Source: an uncultured Butyricicoccus sp. | GTDB lineage: Bacteria > Bacillota > Clostridia > Oscillospirales > Butyricicoccaceae | NCBI GenBank assembly: GCA_900547195.1 | Contig: URFQ01000003.1 | Location: 7,201 to 71,200 of the forward strand | Length of the DNA stretch: 64,000 nucleotides | Direction: 5' to 3' | Shown: positions 24,029 through 31,819 of the stretch, piece by piece | Position numbering within the stretch: position 1 is the first letter of the stretch | Layout: each line of letters opens with the position of its first letter | Program-made: the position numbers and the translations under genes | The notes under the pieces: generated by a model | The model's database searches: none | Seen by the model: only the letters and a program-made list of their open reading frames with translations | Told to the model about the DNA's origin: nothing

Positions 24029-25054
24029 TTATTGATCTGGATAAATAATCACGCGGGAAGCTTCTTTGTGCCGCAAAAGCGCCAATGCTTTGTTGATATC
24101 CTTAAGCCCAAATCGATGAGTTACCAACTCCTCCAGGCGCAGCCGCTCGTCCTGTAGCAACGCAATGGCGGGTGGAAAGGCTTTCCCGAGCACGCCCATC
24201 AGCTTGAGCTCTTTTTGCGTAAACGCTGCGGGCGGCACCTGTGCCATTGCATTGTGATTTAAGCCAAAGAGCAAAATCCGTGCGCGGCTATTGACCAGTT
24301 GAACCGCTTCGGTCAAAACCGTGCCCGTGCCGACTGCATCAATTACCACATCGGCTTTGCACCCCCACTGCGCTTCCAGGGTCTCCGCCACCGTGCCGTC
24401 CTGCATGTCAATCACCAGGTTGGCGCCGCATTTGCGGGCCTGCTCCATACGCGCCTGCCCTTTCGCGACCACTGCCAGATGGTTGATCCCAAAAATCTTC
24501 AACACCTTGATAAACGTCAATCCAATTGGGCCAACGCCATAGAGCAATACGTGCTCGGTTGGCGTAGGTTTCACCATGTCCATACCACACATAATGCAGG
24601 CCAGCGGTTCCGTCTGCGCAGCCGTATCCGGATGAATATCCGCCGGCACATGATAAAGCTGGCTGGCCTCTACAAGCGCATACTCCGCAAACCCACCGTC
24701 GCAGGTCTGTCCGTAATGCCTCGGATGCACGCACAGATTGCTCATTCCATGCTTACATTCCCAGCATTCGCCGCATGGCAAACATGGATTCACAACGACA
24801 CAGTCCCCCGCTTTATACCCATGCGCTTTTTCCCCGGCCTCCACAACCGTACCGAAGAATTCATGTCCCATAATAATATTGGACGAAATCACCTGTCCCG
24901 GCGGCACATGCAGCGCATGGATATCGCTGCCACAGATACTTGCTGCACGCACTTTGATAAGCACCTGATCCGGTTCCCGAAGCTTGGGAACCTCGACCTG
25001 TTCGACCTCCAAAACGCCGTTTCCTTTAAATACAGCCGCCTGCATCACCGGCAT
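24029..25054 (-). CDS. Zinc-dependent alcohol/polyol dehydrogenase
   Basis: Start at 25054 (ATG after AGAGGTG); a further in-frame ATG lies 15 bases upstream. The 341-residue MDR protein has catalytic-zinc blocks AASICGSDIHALH and GHEFFGTVVEAGE, structural-zinc CLPCGECWECKHGMSNLC, and the NAD loop VLLYGVGPIGLTFI. It resembles sorbitol/threonine dehydrogenases. Last gene of the locus C operon; likely oxidises the imported polyol or sugar. Confidence 0.93.
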   Translation of the reverse strand: MPVMQAAVFKGNGVLEVEQVEVPKLREPDQVLIKVRAASICGSDIHALHVPPGQVISSNIIMGHEFFGTVVEAGEKAHGYKAGDCVVVNPCLPCGECWECKHGMSNLCVHPRHYGQTCDGGFAEYALVEASQLYHVPADIHPDTAAQTEPLACIMCGMDMVKPTPTEHVLLYGVGPIGLTFIKVLKIFGINHLAVVAKGQARMEQARKCGANLVIDMQDGTVAETLEAQWGCKADVVIDAVGTGTVLTEAVQLVNSRARILLFGLNHNAMAQVPPAAFTQKELKLMGVLGKAFPPAIALLQDERLRLEELVTHRFGLKDINKALALLRHKEASRVIIYPDQ

Positions 25055-25105
25055 AAGAACACCTCTCATTTCTGCAACTCTGTATCCGGCAAAAATCCTT
25101 CGCTG

Positions 25106-26155
25106 TTACACATTATTTCCCCAATGATCTTTGCTCTCTGCGTTTTCACTCGTGATAATTACCGGTGCAAGCGCATTGTTCACGCACGCATCCTGTTTCT
25201 CCTCTCCGGCAATCGCCTTGGTCAGGTAGTCCACCGCATCGGTTGCCATCTGGAAAGCCGGCTGCGCGCATGCCGCGTCAATATAGCCGTCCTGAATGTA
25301 CTTGATAACGCCAGGGGTACCGTCAACGGTTGTAATGATAATGTGACCATCCTCGCCCTTCTTTTTCAGGAGCTGCATCTGGTCCAGCGCATTGACCACC
25401 GAGTCCGCCATAACGCCATCCGATGCGCAATAGATTGCATTGATGTCCGGATCGGCCTGGAAAGCGTCCAGCGTATCGTTATAGGCGGTATCTGACTGCC
25501 AATAGGTCGGCAGGGAGGAAGCTATTTGAAAGCCCAGCTCCTCAGCTGCCTGCTGGAAGCCCTGCGAACGCTCGAGACCAGAAGTGCTGGCCAAATCGCC
25601 CATCAGCTCCAGAACCTTGAGGTCGGCCACATCGATACCCTGAGCCTTTGCCTGATCCACCAAGGCAACTGCGCCCTGATAGCCGCACTGTACGTTATCG
25701 GCCTGGTTGACGGCCACAAATTTCCCCTCTGTTACTGTACGGTCGATCAGTGTCACCGGCACGTTTGCCTCGTTAATCGCTGCTACAGAGTCGGAAAGCG
25801 CATCGGCATCGACCGGTGCAAGCACGATGCAGTCCACGCCCGCTGCAAGGACATCGTTAATCTGAGAGGCCTGCGTATCCGCAACATTATCAGCGTTATA
25901 AAAGCTGACCGTATAGCCTTGCTCTTCCGCATATTCCTGCGCCTTTTTGCCGACTGAGTAAATGAATTCATCTGCCACGGAGTGCATCATGATGGCCATG
26001 GTCTTATCTCCGCCCGCCGAAGCGCCGGCCGAGCCGGATCCCGCGCTGCCGCTTTGCCCGCCCGGCGCCGGCTCGGTGCTGCATCCTGCAAGAGGAACGC
26101 TGAGCATCGCTGCCATCAGGCCTGCGCTGATGATACGGAAAAACTGCTTTTTCAT
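25106..26155 (-). CDS. Sugar ABC transporter substrate-binding lipoprotein (RbsB-like)
   Basis: A 349-residue lipoprotein (signal peptide ending LAGC, Cys about 25, then a Gly/Ser/Ala-rich linker) with the type I periplasmic-binding fold of ribose-family proteins: MMHSVADEFIYSVGKKAQEY, ADNVADTQASQINDVLAAG, VDCIVLAPVDADAL and IYCASDGVMADSVV. AAGGAGG precedes the start. It binds a monosaccharide or polyol outside the cell for the permease and ATPase encoded upstream. Confidence 0.95.
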   Translation of the reverse strand: MKKQFFRIISAGLMAAMLSVPLAGCSTEPAPGGQSGSAGSGSAGASAGGDKTMAIMMHSVADEFIYSVGKKAQEYAEEQGYTVSFYNADNVADTQASQINDVLAAGVDCIVLAPVDADALSDSVAAINEANVPVTLIDRTVTEGKFVAVNQADNVQCGYQGAVALVDQAKAQGIDVADLKVLELMGDLASTSGLERSQGFQQAAEELGFQIASSLPTYWQSDTAYNDTLDAFQADPDINAIYCASDGVMADSVVNALDQMQLLKKKGEDGHIIITTVDGTPGVIKYIQDGYIDAACAQPAFQMATDAVDYLTKAIAGEEKQDACVNNALAPVIITSENAESKDHWGNNV

Positions 26156-26216
26156 CGGATTTTCCTCCTTTTTCTTTTCAGAAAGATGTCAAAATCGTCT
26201 TTGATAAACTTGGGAT

Positions 26217-27188
26217 TTATTCCGCCTGCTTCATGCGGTTCTTTATGGCGTCAAACAGGACGGCCAAAAAGATGATGAAGCCCTTGGCTACGTTTTGCCA
26301 TTCGGCGTCAACCCGGAACAGGTTCAGCGCATTATTAATCACGCCGATCAGCAGCGTGCCAACCAATGTACCGATCATGCTGCCCGCACCGCCAACCATG
26401 CTGGTGCCGCCGATGACGACTGCCGCAATCACCATAAACTCAATGCCATCGCCCATCGCTGCATAATAACTGCCCAGACGCGCCATATTCAGGTAGCCCG
26501 CAATCCCGCTGATTACGCCCATCATAATGTATGCGCTGCATGTAATCAGCCTGTCGTTGATGCCGGACACACGTGCCGCATTCAGATTGCCGCCAACTGC
26601 GATCAGCTTGCGGCCATAAACCGTCTTGTGCAAAATCAGATAGCCAATCACAAACAAAAGCGCAATTGCCCAAATTTGAATCGATACTGAAAACAGTTTG
26701 GTTTTTCCAAAGAACGTGAAGCTTGCGCCCAGGTTACGGTAGGAAGCGCCGCCTGTAAGTACGAGCGACAGGCCTCGGCACATGCACTGTGTCGCCAAAG
26801 TTGCCAGAAACGCAGGCATACCAAGATAGGCGACGGATATGCCGTTGACGGTACCGACAACCAGGGCAACCAAAAACATTGCTGCAATGGCTATCCCGTC
26901 GGATACGCCCGACTGCGACAGCACCGAATACACGCTGCCGCAGCATACCATAATACCGCCGATGGAGACGTCGATACCGCCAGTCATAATGACAAAGGTC
27001 ATGCCGATTCCCAAAACCGCGTATGTGGTAACCTGTAACAATACGTTGGATGCATTTGCGATGGTACGAAAACTCGGGCACGTAATCGCGAGAATGAGAA
27101 CGATAAACAGAAATAACAGATAGATGCCGTATTTTAAACCGGCCTGCATGACCTGGCGGCTGCTGAAGCTTTTTTTACTTTTCTCCAT
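26217..27188 (-). CDS. Sugar ABC transporter permease (RbsC-like)
   Basis: ATG 27188 preferred (GGGAGGAG upstream); an in-frame TTG lies two codons before it. The 323-residue protein has 8-10 hydrophobic segments and RbsC/BPD_transp_2 landmarks: TGGIDVSIGGIMV, AYLGMPAFLATLATQ, GVISGIAGYLNMARLGS and VVIGGTSMVGGAGS. It overlaps nothing, but lies 2 bp beyond the ATPase stop, so the two are co-translated. Confidence 0.95.
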   Translation of the reverse strand: MEKSKKSFSSRQVMQAGLKYGIYLLFLFIVLILAITCPSFRTIANASNVLLQVTTYAVLGIGMTFVIMTGGIDVSIGGIMVCCGSVYSVLSQSGVSDGIAIAAMFLVALVVGTVNGISVAYLGMPAFLATLATQCMCRGLSLVLTGGASYRNLGASFTFFGKTKLFSVSIQIWAIALLFVIGYLILHKTVYGRKLIAVGGNLNAARVSGINDRLITCSAYIMMGVISGIAGYLNMARLGSYYAAMGDGIEFMVIAAVVIGGTSMVGGAGSMIGTLVGTLLIGVINNALNLFRVDAEWQNVAKGFIIFLAVLFDAIKNRMKQAE

Positions 27189-27190
27189 AT

Positions 27191-28699
27191 TCAATCTCCT
27201 CCCATCGCCGCTTCCAGCAGAACTCCAGCCTGCAGATGGCCATCGTTTTCCAATTCACATACCTGGCGTCCGTTTTGCAGCACAATTACACGGTCGCATA
27301 CGCCAAGCACTTCGGGCACCTCAGACGAAACCATGATGACGGCAACCCCCTGCTCCAGCATGTTTTCTACAATGCTGTAAATTTCCTGCTTTGCACCGAT
27401 ATCGATACCGCGGGTAGGTTCATCCAGCAGCAGCAGTTTTGGATGTGTATTAAGCCACTTGGCAAGCACCACCTTTTGCTGGTTTCCGCCCGACAGGTAC
27501 TTGACCGCCCGGTTAATGGACGGGGTTTTTACATTGAGGTTTTCCACACCCTTCCGGCTGATCTCTGTTTCCTGATGCGGGCTGACAAATACCGCCCCTT
27601 TGATTGCCCGCAGATTTGCAAGCGTCATGTTAAACTTGACCGTCTCGTCGAGCACCAGTCCCTCCAGATGCCGGTCCTCCGTCACCATCGCAATGCCGTG
27701 GCGGATGGCGTCCTGTGGGCTGTGGATTTCCACTTTCTTCCCCATATAATGGATTTCACCGGCGTCATACTTATCCAGCCCGAAGATACTGCGCAGGACT
27801 TCGGTGCGCCCGGAACCGAGCAGGCCGTACAATCCAACCATTTCGCCCTTACGCACACGGAAGCGGATATCCTGCAGCTTCCCGCGCCGGGAAAGCCCGT
27901 TGACCGACAACACCTCGTCGCCATATGTACGCGGCGGATGGCTGTACTGCTCTTCCGCGGTATGTCCCAGCATGGTGTTGACAACCTCGGCACGTGAAAT
28001 ATCATGTACCCCGCATTTGAGAATCCGCTCGCCATCACGCATGACCATCAGCGTATCACAAATCTCATAAATTTCATCCATATGATGGGTGATAAACACG
28101 ACTGCGGTGCCCTGTTCCTTGAGTTCACGAACGATCTGGAACAGAATGCCCACTTCGGCTGAAGTCAACGAAGACGTCGGTTCGTCCAGAATCAGAATCT
28201 TGATGCCGCGCGTCAGGGTACGGCCGATTTCGACCAGCTGCTGTTCGCCGATTTTGAGATCCCCGACCAGCTGATCGGGGCGGCAATGCTCGAGCTTCAC
28301 GCGCTTTAGGATATCCATGGTATCCTGATGCATTTTCCTGGTTTTTAGAAATCCGCTGCGTGCCGGGAGATCCTGAATAAAAATGTTCGATGCAATATCC
28401 ATTTTGGTGAACAGGGACAGTTCCTGATGGATAAAGGAAATCCCCAGGCGTTCGGCGTCCCTCGTCCCACGGATCGTGACCGGTTTGCCGCTCAAACGGA
28501 TGGAGCCTGCGTCGAACGGCACGACACCGCCGAGTACATTCATCAGCGTAGATTTGCCCGCGCCATTTTCTCCGAGGATGGCGCAAACCTCTCCGGGCTG
28601 CAAAGAAAAATCCACATCCTTCAGCGCATGGACGCCCGGATAATGTTTATTGATGCCTGTCATCTCAAGGAGAGGCTGAATCTGGCTGGCGATAGTCAT
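27191..28699 (-). CDS. Sugar ABC transporter ATP-binding protein (RbsA-like, two ATPase domains)
   Basis: About 502 residues with two nucleotide-binding domains. First: Walker A GENGAGKSTLMN, signature LKIGEQQLVEIGR, Walker B ILILDEPTSSL. Second: a degenerate Walker A region (GLYGLLGSGRTEVLRS), signature YLSGGNQQKVVLAKW, Walker B LLLLDEPTRGIDIG. This degenerate second A-loop is normal for RbsA-type proteins. The ATG at 28699 has GGGGG only 2 bases away, so the ATG at 28723 is an alternative start. It powers import by the neighbouring permease. Confidence 0.93.
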   Translation of the reverse strand: MTIASQIQPLLEMTGINKHYPGVHALKDVDFSLQPGEVCAILGENGAGKSTLMNVLGGVVPFDAGSIRLSGKPVTIRGTRDAERLGISFIHQELSLFTKMDIASNIFIQDLPARSGFLKTRKMHQDTMDILKRVKLEHCRPDQLVGDLKIGEQQLVEIGRTLTRGIKILILDEPTSSLTSAEVGILFQIVRELKEQGTAVVFITHHMDEIYEICDTLMVMRDGERILKCGVHDISRAEVVNTMLGHTAEEQYSHPPRTYGDEVLSVNGLSRRGKLQDIRFRVRKGEMVGLYGLLGSGRTEVLRSIFGLDKYDAGEIHYMGKKVEIHSPQDAIRHGIAMVTEDRHLEGLVLDETVKFNMTLANLRAIKGAVFVSPHQETEISRKGVENLNVKTPSINRAVKYLSGGNQQKVVLAKWLNTHPKLLLLDEPTRGIDIGAKQEIYSIVENMLEQGVAVIMVSSEVPEVLGVCDRVIVLQNGRQVCELENDGHLQAGVLLEAAMGGD

Positions 28700-28726
28700 G
28701 ACCCCCTTACTGTTTTTCGGCATCGT

Positions 28727-29548
28727 TCAGGAGAAAAGCGAACGAAGTGTTTGAATATCCTCCCGAATCAGCTCGAATGTGTCCTCAGTGAGCAGATTCA
28801 ATGGCTGCTGGTTATAGAAGTTCTCGAGAAGCAGCCACTCGGTGCACTTTGTTTGTTTGATCACTTTCGCCGTTTCGCAGAACGATACATCCCCGGTGCC
28901 GAGCAGCGCCGAACTGATGGTCTGATTAAACCCATCTTTTACGTGGATTTGAACGACATTGTCTGCAATCTCTTCCAGCAGTTCCGGTTCGGAATACCCA
29001 TGGTTCAGATAGTAGTTCTGTGTGTCAAAGAGCACTTTCAGGCGGTCGCTCCCCACTTCCCGAAGCATTTTTTTCGTTTCTTTTGCACTCAGGACATTTT
29101 CCATGGCCAAAGTGATATCGCTGTCTCCAGCCAGGTCGCAGGCAAACCGGAGCATTTCACAGGTGTTGTAGAAATCCTCTTCCGACCGGATATCCCCGCG
29201 ATTGTCATGAAAACTCGGCAGCTGCACGACAGGGATCTTCATCCGCTTTGCCGCTGCAATCCCCTTTCGGATGGTCTCGATGGCAATCATGCCATCCACG
29301 GTGCCGCGCCCGCTGGACATGCCGTGCGTATTCAGGGCGTTCAGTGCAATGGAAGGAAATTCAATGCCGAATTTCTCCCCGCATTCCAGGTAGGCGTCCT
29401 GCACCCTACGGTTGCTCAGCTGAAATCCGGTCTCATAGTCTCCGAAGTCAAGCTGCATCCCCTGCAAACCAAGTTCAGCGGCAATTTTCAGCCCATATGG
29501 GCCAGGGAATGGGAAGGCCCACTCTACGATACCAATTTTATATTGCAT
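28727..29548 (-). CDS. Sugar phosphate isomerase/epimerase (TIM barrel)
   Basis: Start at ATG 29548 with AAAGGAGG upstream. The 273-residue TIM-barrel protein has likely metal-site motifs DITLAMENVLS (about residue 148), KVLFDTQNYYLNHGY (about 180), QIHVKDG (about 210) and LLLENFYN near the end. Downstream of an SDR dehydrogenase and upstream of the ABC transporter genes in one operon. An epimerase or isomerase for the sugar imported by that transporter. Confidence 0.87.
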   Translation of the reverse strand: MQYKIGIVEWAFPFPGPYGLKIAAELGLQGMQLDFGDYETGFQLSNRRVQDAYLECGEKFGIEFPSIALNALNTHGMSSGRGTVDGMIAIETIRKGIAAAKRMKIPVVQLPSFHDNRGDIRSEEDFYNTCEMLRFACDLAGDSDITLAMENVLSAKETKKMLREVGSDRLKVLFDTQNYYLNHGYSEPELLEEIADNVVQIHVKDGFNQTISSALLGTGDVSFCETAKVIKQTKCTEWLLLENFYNQQPLNLLTEDTFELIREDIQTLRSLFS

Positions 29549-29577
29549 ACAATCCTCCTTTGCTGCTGCCCAGGATG

Positions 29578-30354
29578 TTAATGGCATTCACGGCCGCCTG
29601 AAATATTAAACGAAGACCCCGTGATAAATGCAGAATCGTCGCTGACGAGGAATACGCACAGCTTGCCGATCTCTTCAGGTTCGCCCATCCGTTTGAGCGG
29701 CGTGGCTTCATTGAACTCGTGCAGATATTCCTCAAAGGTCAAGCCATACAGCGGCGCGCGGTCGTGCAGGCAGCGCTGGATCATATCCGTGTTAATCGTA
29801 CCCGGCGCAATGCTGTTGACTCTTACGCCAAATCCGGCCAGTTCCAAAGCCAGCGACTGAGCCAAAAGCCGGACGCCAGCTTTGGATGCGCAATAAACCG
29901 CGTTGAACGCTTCCGCTGTTTTGGATGCGCAGGAATCGACCAGTACGATTGCACCGCTCCCCTGCTCTTTCATCTGCTTGCCGACATATTTACTAAACAG
30001 GAACGAGCTGCGAAGGTTTACTGCAATGACGGCGTCCCAATCCTTTGTGTCCTGCTCAATGATCGCGCAGGAACGAAGAATGCCTGCGCAATGGGTCAGC
30101 ACATCGATTTTCCCATATTCCGCGATTACGTTTTCGACGAACGCTTTCACAACCGCTTCGTCCGAAACATCGCCGGCGCTCAGGTAGCACTTACGGCCCA
30201 GCGCTTCGATTTCCTTTGCTGTTTCGGCAAGCTTCTCCGCATTGATGTCCAGCACCGCGAGGTCTGCGCCGTTTTTCGCATATTCCAGTGCAACACCTTT
30301 TCCAATCCCCTGCGCCGCACCGGTTACGATGGCGATCTTTCCCTGCAGCTTCAT
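29578..30354 (-). CDS. Short-chain dehydrogenase/reductase (SDR)
   Basis: Start at ATG 30354 with AAAGGAGTG upstream. The 258-residue classical SDR has the NAD-binding TGAAQGIGKG (residues ~12-21), NAG-equivalent HCAGIL, catalytic serine region VLVDSCAS, YCASKAG (YxxxK catalytic pair) and a C-terminal GSSFNISGGREC. It is the first gene of the locus C operon and should oxidise or reduce a sugar or polyol hydroxyl. Confidence 0.94.
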   Translation of the reverse strand: MKLQGKIAIVTGAAQGIGKGVALEYAKNGADLAVLDINAEKLAETAKEIEALGRKCYLSAGDVSDEAVVKAFVENVIAEYGKIDVLTHCAGILRSCAIIEQDTKDWDAVIAVNLRSSFLFSKYVGKQMKEQGSGAIVLVDSCASKTAEAFNAVYCASKAGVRLLAQSLALELAGFGVRVNSIAPGTINTDMIQRCLHDRAPLYGLTFEEYLHEFNEATPLKRMGEPEEIGKLCVFLVSDDSAFITGSSFNISGGRECH

Positions 30355-30437
30355 ACATCTCACTCCTTTAAGCCAAATCTTTTCAAAACAATATCGCAAA
30401 AAATTCCGAAACTGTTTTGTTTTATTTTTATGTATAT

Positions 30438-30466
30438 ATCATACACCATTCGACATAAGTAGACAA
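30438..30466 (-). promoter_or_regulatory. Promoter of the locus C operon
   Basis: On the minus strand TTGTCT (complement of 30461-30466), 17 bp, TATGAT (complement of 30438-30443), about 85 nt before the SDR start codon. The spacing is ideal and the boxes are 4/6 and 5/6 matches. Confidence 0.65.
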
Positions 30467-30496
30467 TATGCAAAACTTATGAAAAATTCGGTGAAA

Positions 30497-30508
30497 TTTT
30501 GTACAAAA
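30497..30508. promoter_or_regulatory. Candidate operator, palindrome 1
   Basis: TTTTGTACAAAA is a perfect 12-bp palindrome just upstream of the minus promoter (-35 at 30461-30466). It shares the TTGTA...TACAA core idea with the palindrome over the lacI-like promoter (30625-30634), so both may bind the divergent LacI regulator. Confidence 0.4.
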
Positions 30509-30624
30509 AGTTTTTAAACGCTTTTTCTCACCGCAAAACACGTTTTGTATTTGTTTTCAATCAGTTTTCCATAATTGCTGCAACAAAACAAAAATACACG
30601 TAAGATTACGCTGGGTTTTTGGGT

Positions 30625-30653
30625 TTGTATACAAGTGTATTCTGTATTATAAT
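30625..30653 (+). promoter_or_regulatory. Promoter of the LacI-type regulator gene, with overlapping palindrome
   Basis: TTGTAT (30625-30630), 17 bp, consensus TATAAT (30648-30653). The -35 box is embedded in the perfect palindrome TTGTATACAA (30625-30634), a possible autoregulatory operator. Confidence 0.7.
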
Positions 30654-30714
30654 AGAAGCAAACAAACCATACTCCGCGGCATATTTTGCAATGAGGCCCA
30701 GAGGGAGGAACTAT

Positions 30715-31725
30715 ATGACAATTCGACAGATTGCAGAATCCTTTGGCGTCGCACCTTCCACGGTATCCGTTGTTCTGAACAATAGACCGGGTGTACGCAG
30801 TGAATTGCGTCAAAAAATCCGTGATACTTTGATTGAAAATGGATATCAAATTCGGGGCGAACAAAAGTCACAGCCTGGCAATATTCTCTTTGTCTATTAC
30901 AAAAGCACCGATTATCTGGCTGCGCGCAAAGATGATACAATGACTTCCATTTTGAGTGGGATTGAACAGGTTTGTACCGAAAAAAAGTTCACATTTACCG
31001 TTACCAACGCCACTTCCTCCACATTGGACGAGATCTTGCTCTCTGTTTCCCCCGATGTACAGAATGGAATTATCCTGCTTGGTACGGAGTATTATCAGGA
31101 ACCCAGCGATTCGTTTTTTAATCTTTCCGTGCCACTGGTCATTCTGGATGGCTTTTTTCCCGAATATCCGCTAAACACCATTAACATCGATAACAGTTAT
31201 GGCGTCCATCAGGCTCTCCGCCACCTATTGGAGAACCATCATCCAAAAATCGCATACATCAAAAGCGCGATTGAATTTGGCTGCCTGCGCGACCGTGCAA
31301 ACTGCATCCACTCTTCTTTGGCAAAGCTTGGATTACCGCCAAAACCGGAATACGTCATCCAAGTCAGCCAGGAATCCGAACGCATTCAGCAGGAAATGCA
31401 GGATTTCCTCAAATCCTGTGAAAATGTGCCGTCCGCATTTATTGCCGATAATGATATTATTGCGGTCTCGGCCATTCAAGTCCTGCAAAACATGGGATAT
31501 CGTGTGCCGGAAGATGTTTCCATGATTGGTTTTGATGATTCCAATATCTGCACCATCCTTACGCCGCATCTGACAACGGTAAAGGCCAATTTTACCGGCA
31601 TGGCAAGGCTGGCCACCTCCCGCTTGATTGAAATGATTGAAAACCCATCCCGCGAAATTATTAAATCGACGGTTGGCACGGTTTTAATCAAGCGGCAGTC
31701 GGTCGCCCCTTATTCCGGCCGCTGA
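30715..31725 (+). CDS. LacI family transcriptional regulator
   Basis: Start at ATG 30715 with GGGAGGAAC upstream. The 336-residue protein starts with the LacI helix-turn-helix (TIRQIAESFGVAPSTVSVVL) and hinge helix (RSELRQKIRDTLIENGY), followed by a periplasmic-binding-like sensor (residues ~65-335; INIDNSYGVHQALRHLLENH, FIADNDIIAV, SMIGFDDSNI). It is divergent from the SDR/TIM/ABC operon and probably represses it until its sugar ligand is present. Confidence 0.95.
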   Translation: MTIRQIAESFGVAPSTVSVVLNNRPGVRSELRQKIRDTLIENGYQIRGEQKSQPGNILFVYYKSTDYLAARKDDTMTSILSGIEQVCTEKKFTFTVTNATSSTLDEILLSVSPDVQNGIILLGTEYYQEPSDSFFNLSVPLVILDGFFPEYPLNTINIDNSYGVHQALRHLLENHHPKIAYIKSAIEFGCLRDRANCIHSSLAKLGLPPKPEYVIQVSQESERIQQEMQDFLKSCENVPSAFIADNDIIAVSAIQVLQNMGYRVPEDVSMIGFDDSNICTILTPHLTTVKANFTGMARLATSRLIEMIENPSREIIKSTVGTVLIKRQSVAPYSGR

Positions 31726-31756
31726 TGCTTTTTGCGTCGAAACGCGGACGCATTGC

Positions 31757-31801
31757 AAAAAAAGCCGGACGGCAAGGGCACATGGTACCCGCCGTCCGGC
31801 T
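31757..31801. terminator. Bidirectional terminator between convergent genes
   Basis: Perfect 11-base arms (31763-31773 and 31791-31801) with a partially paired 17-base loop. On the minus strand the stem runs into TTTTTTT (complement of 31757-31763), ending the phosphoesterase gene; on the plus strand a weaker CATTCTATTTTT follows, ending the LacI gene. Confidence 0.9.
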
Positions 31802-31819
31802 CATTCTATTTTTCTGTGC

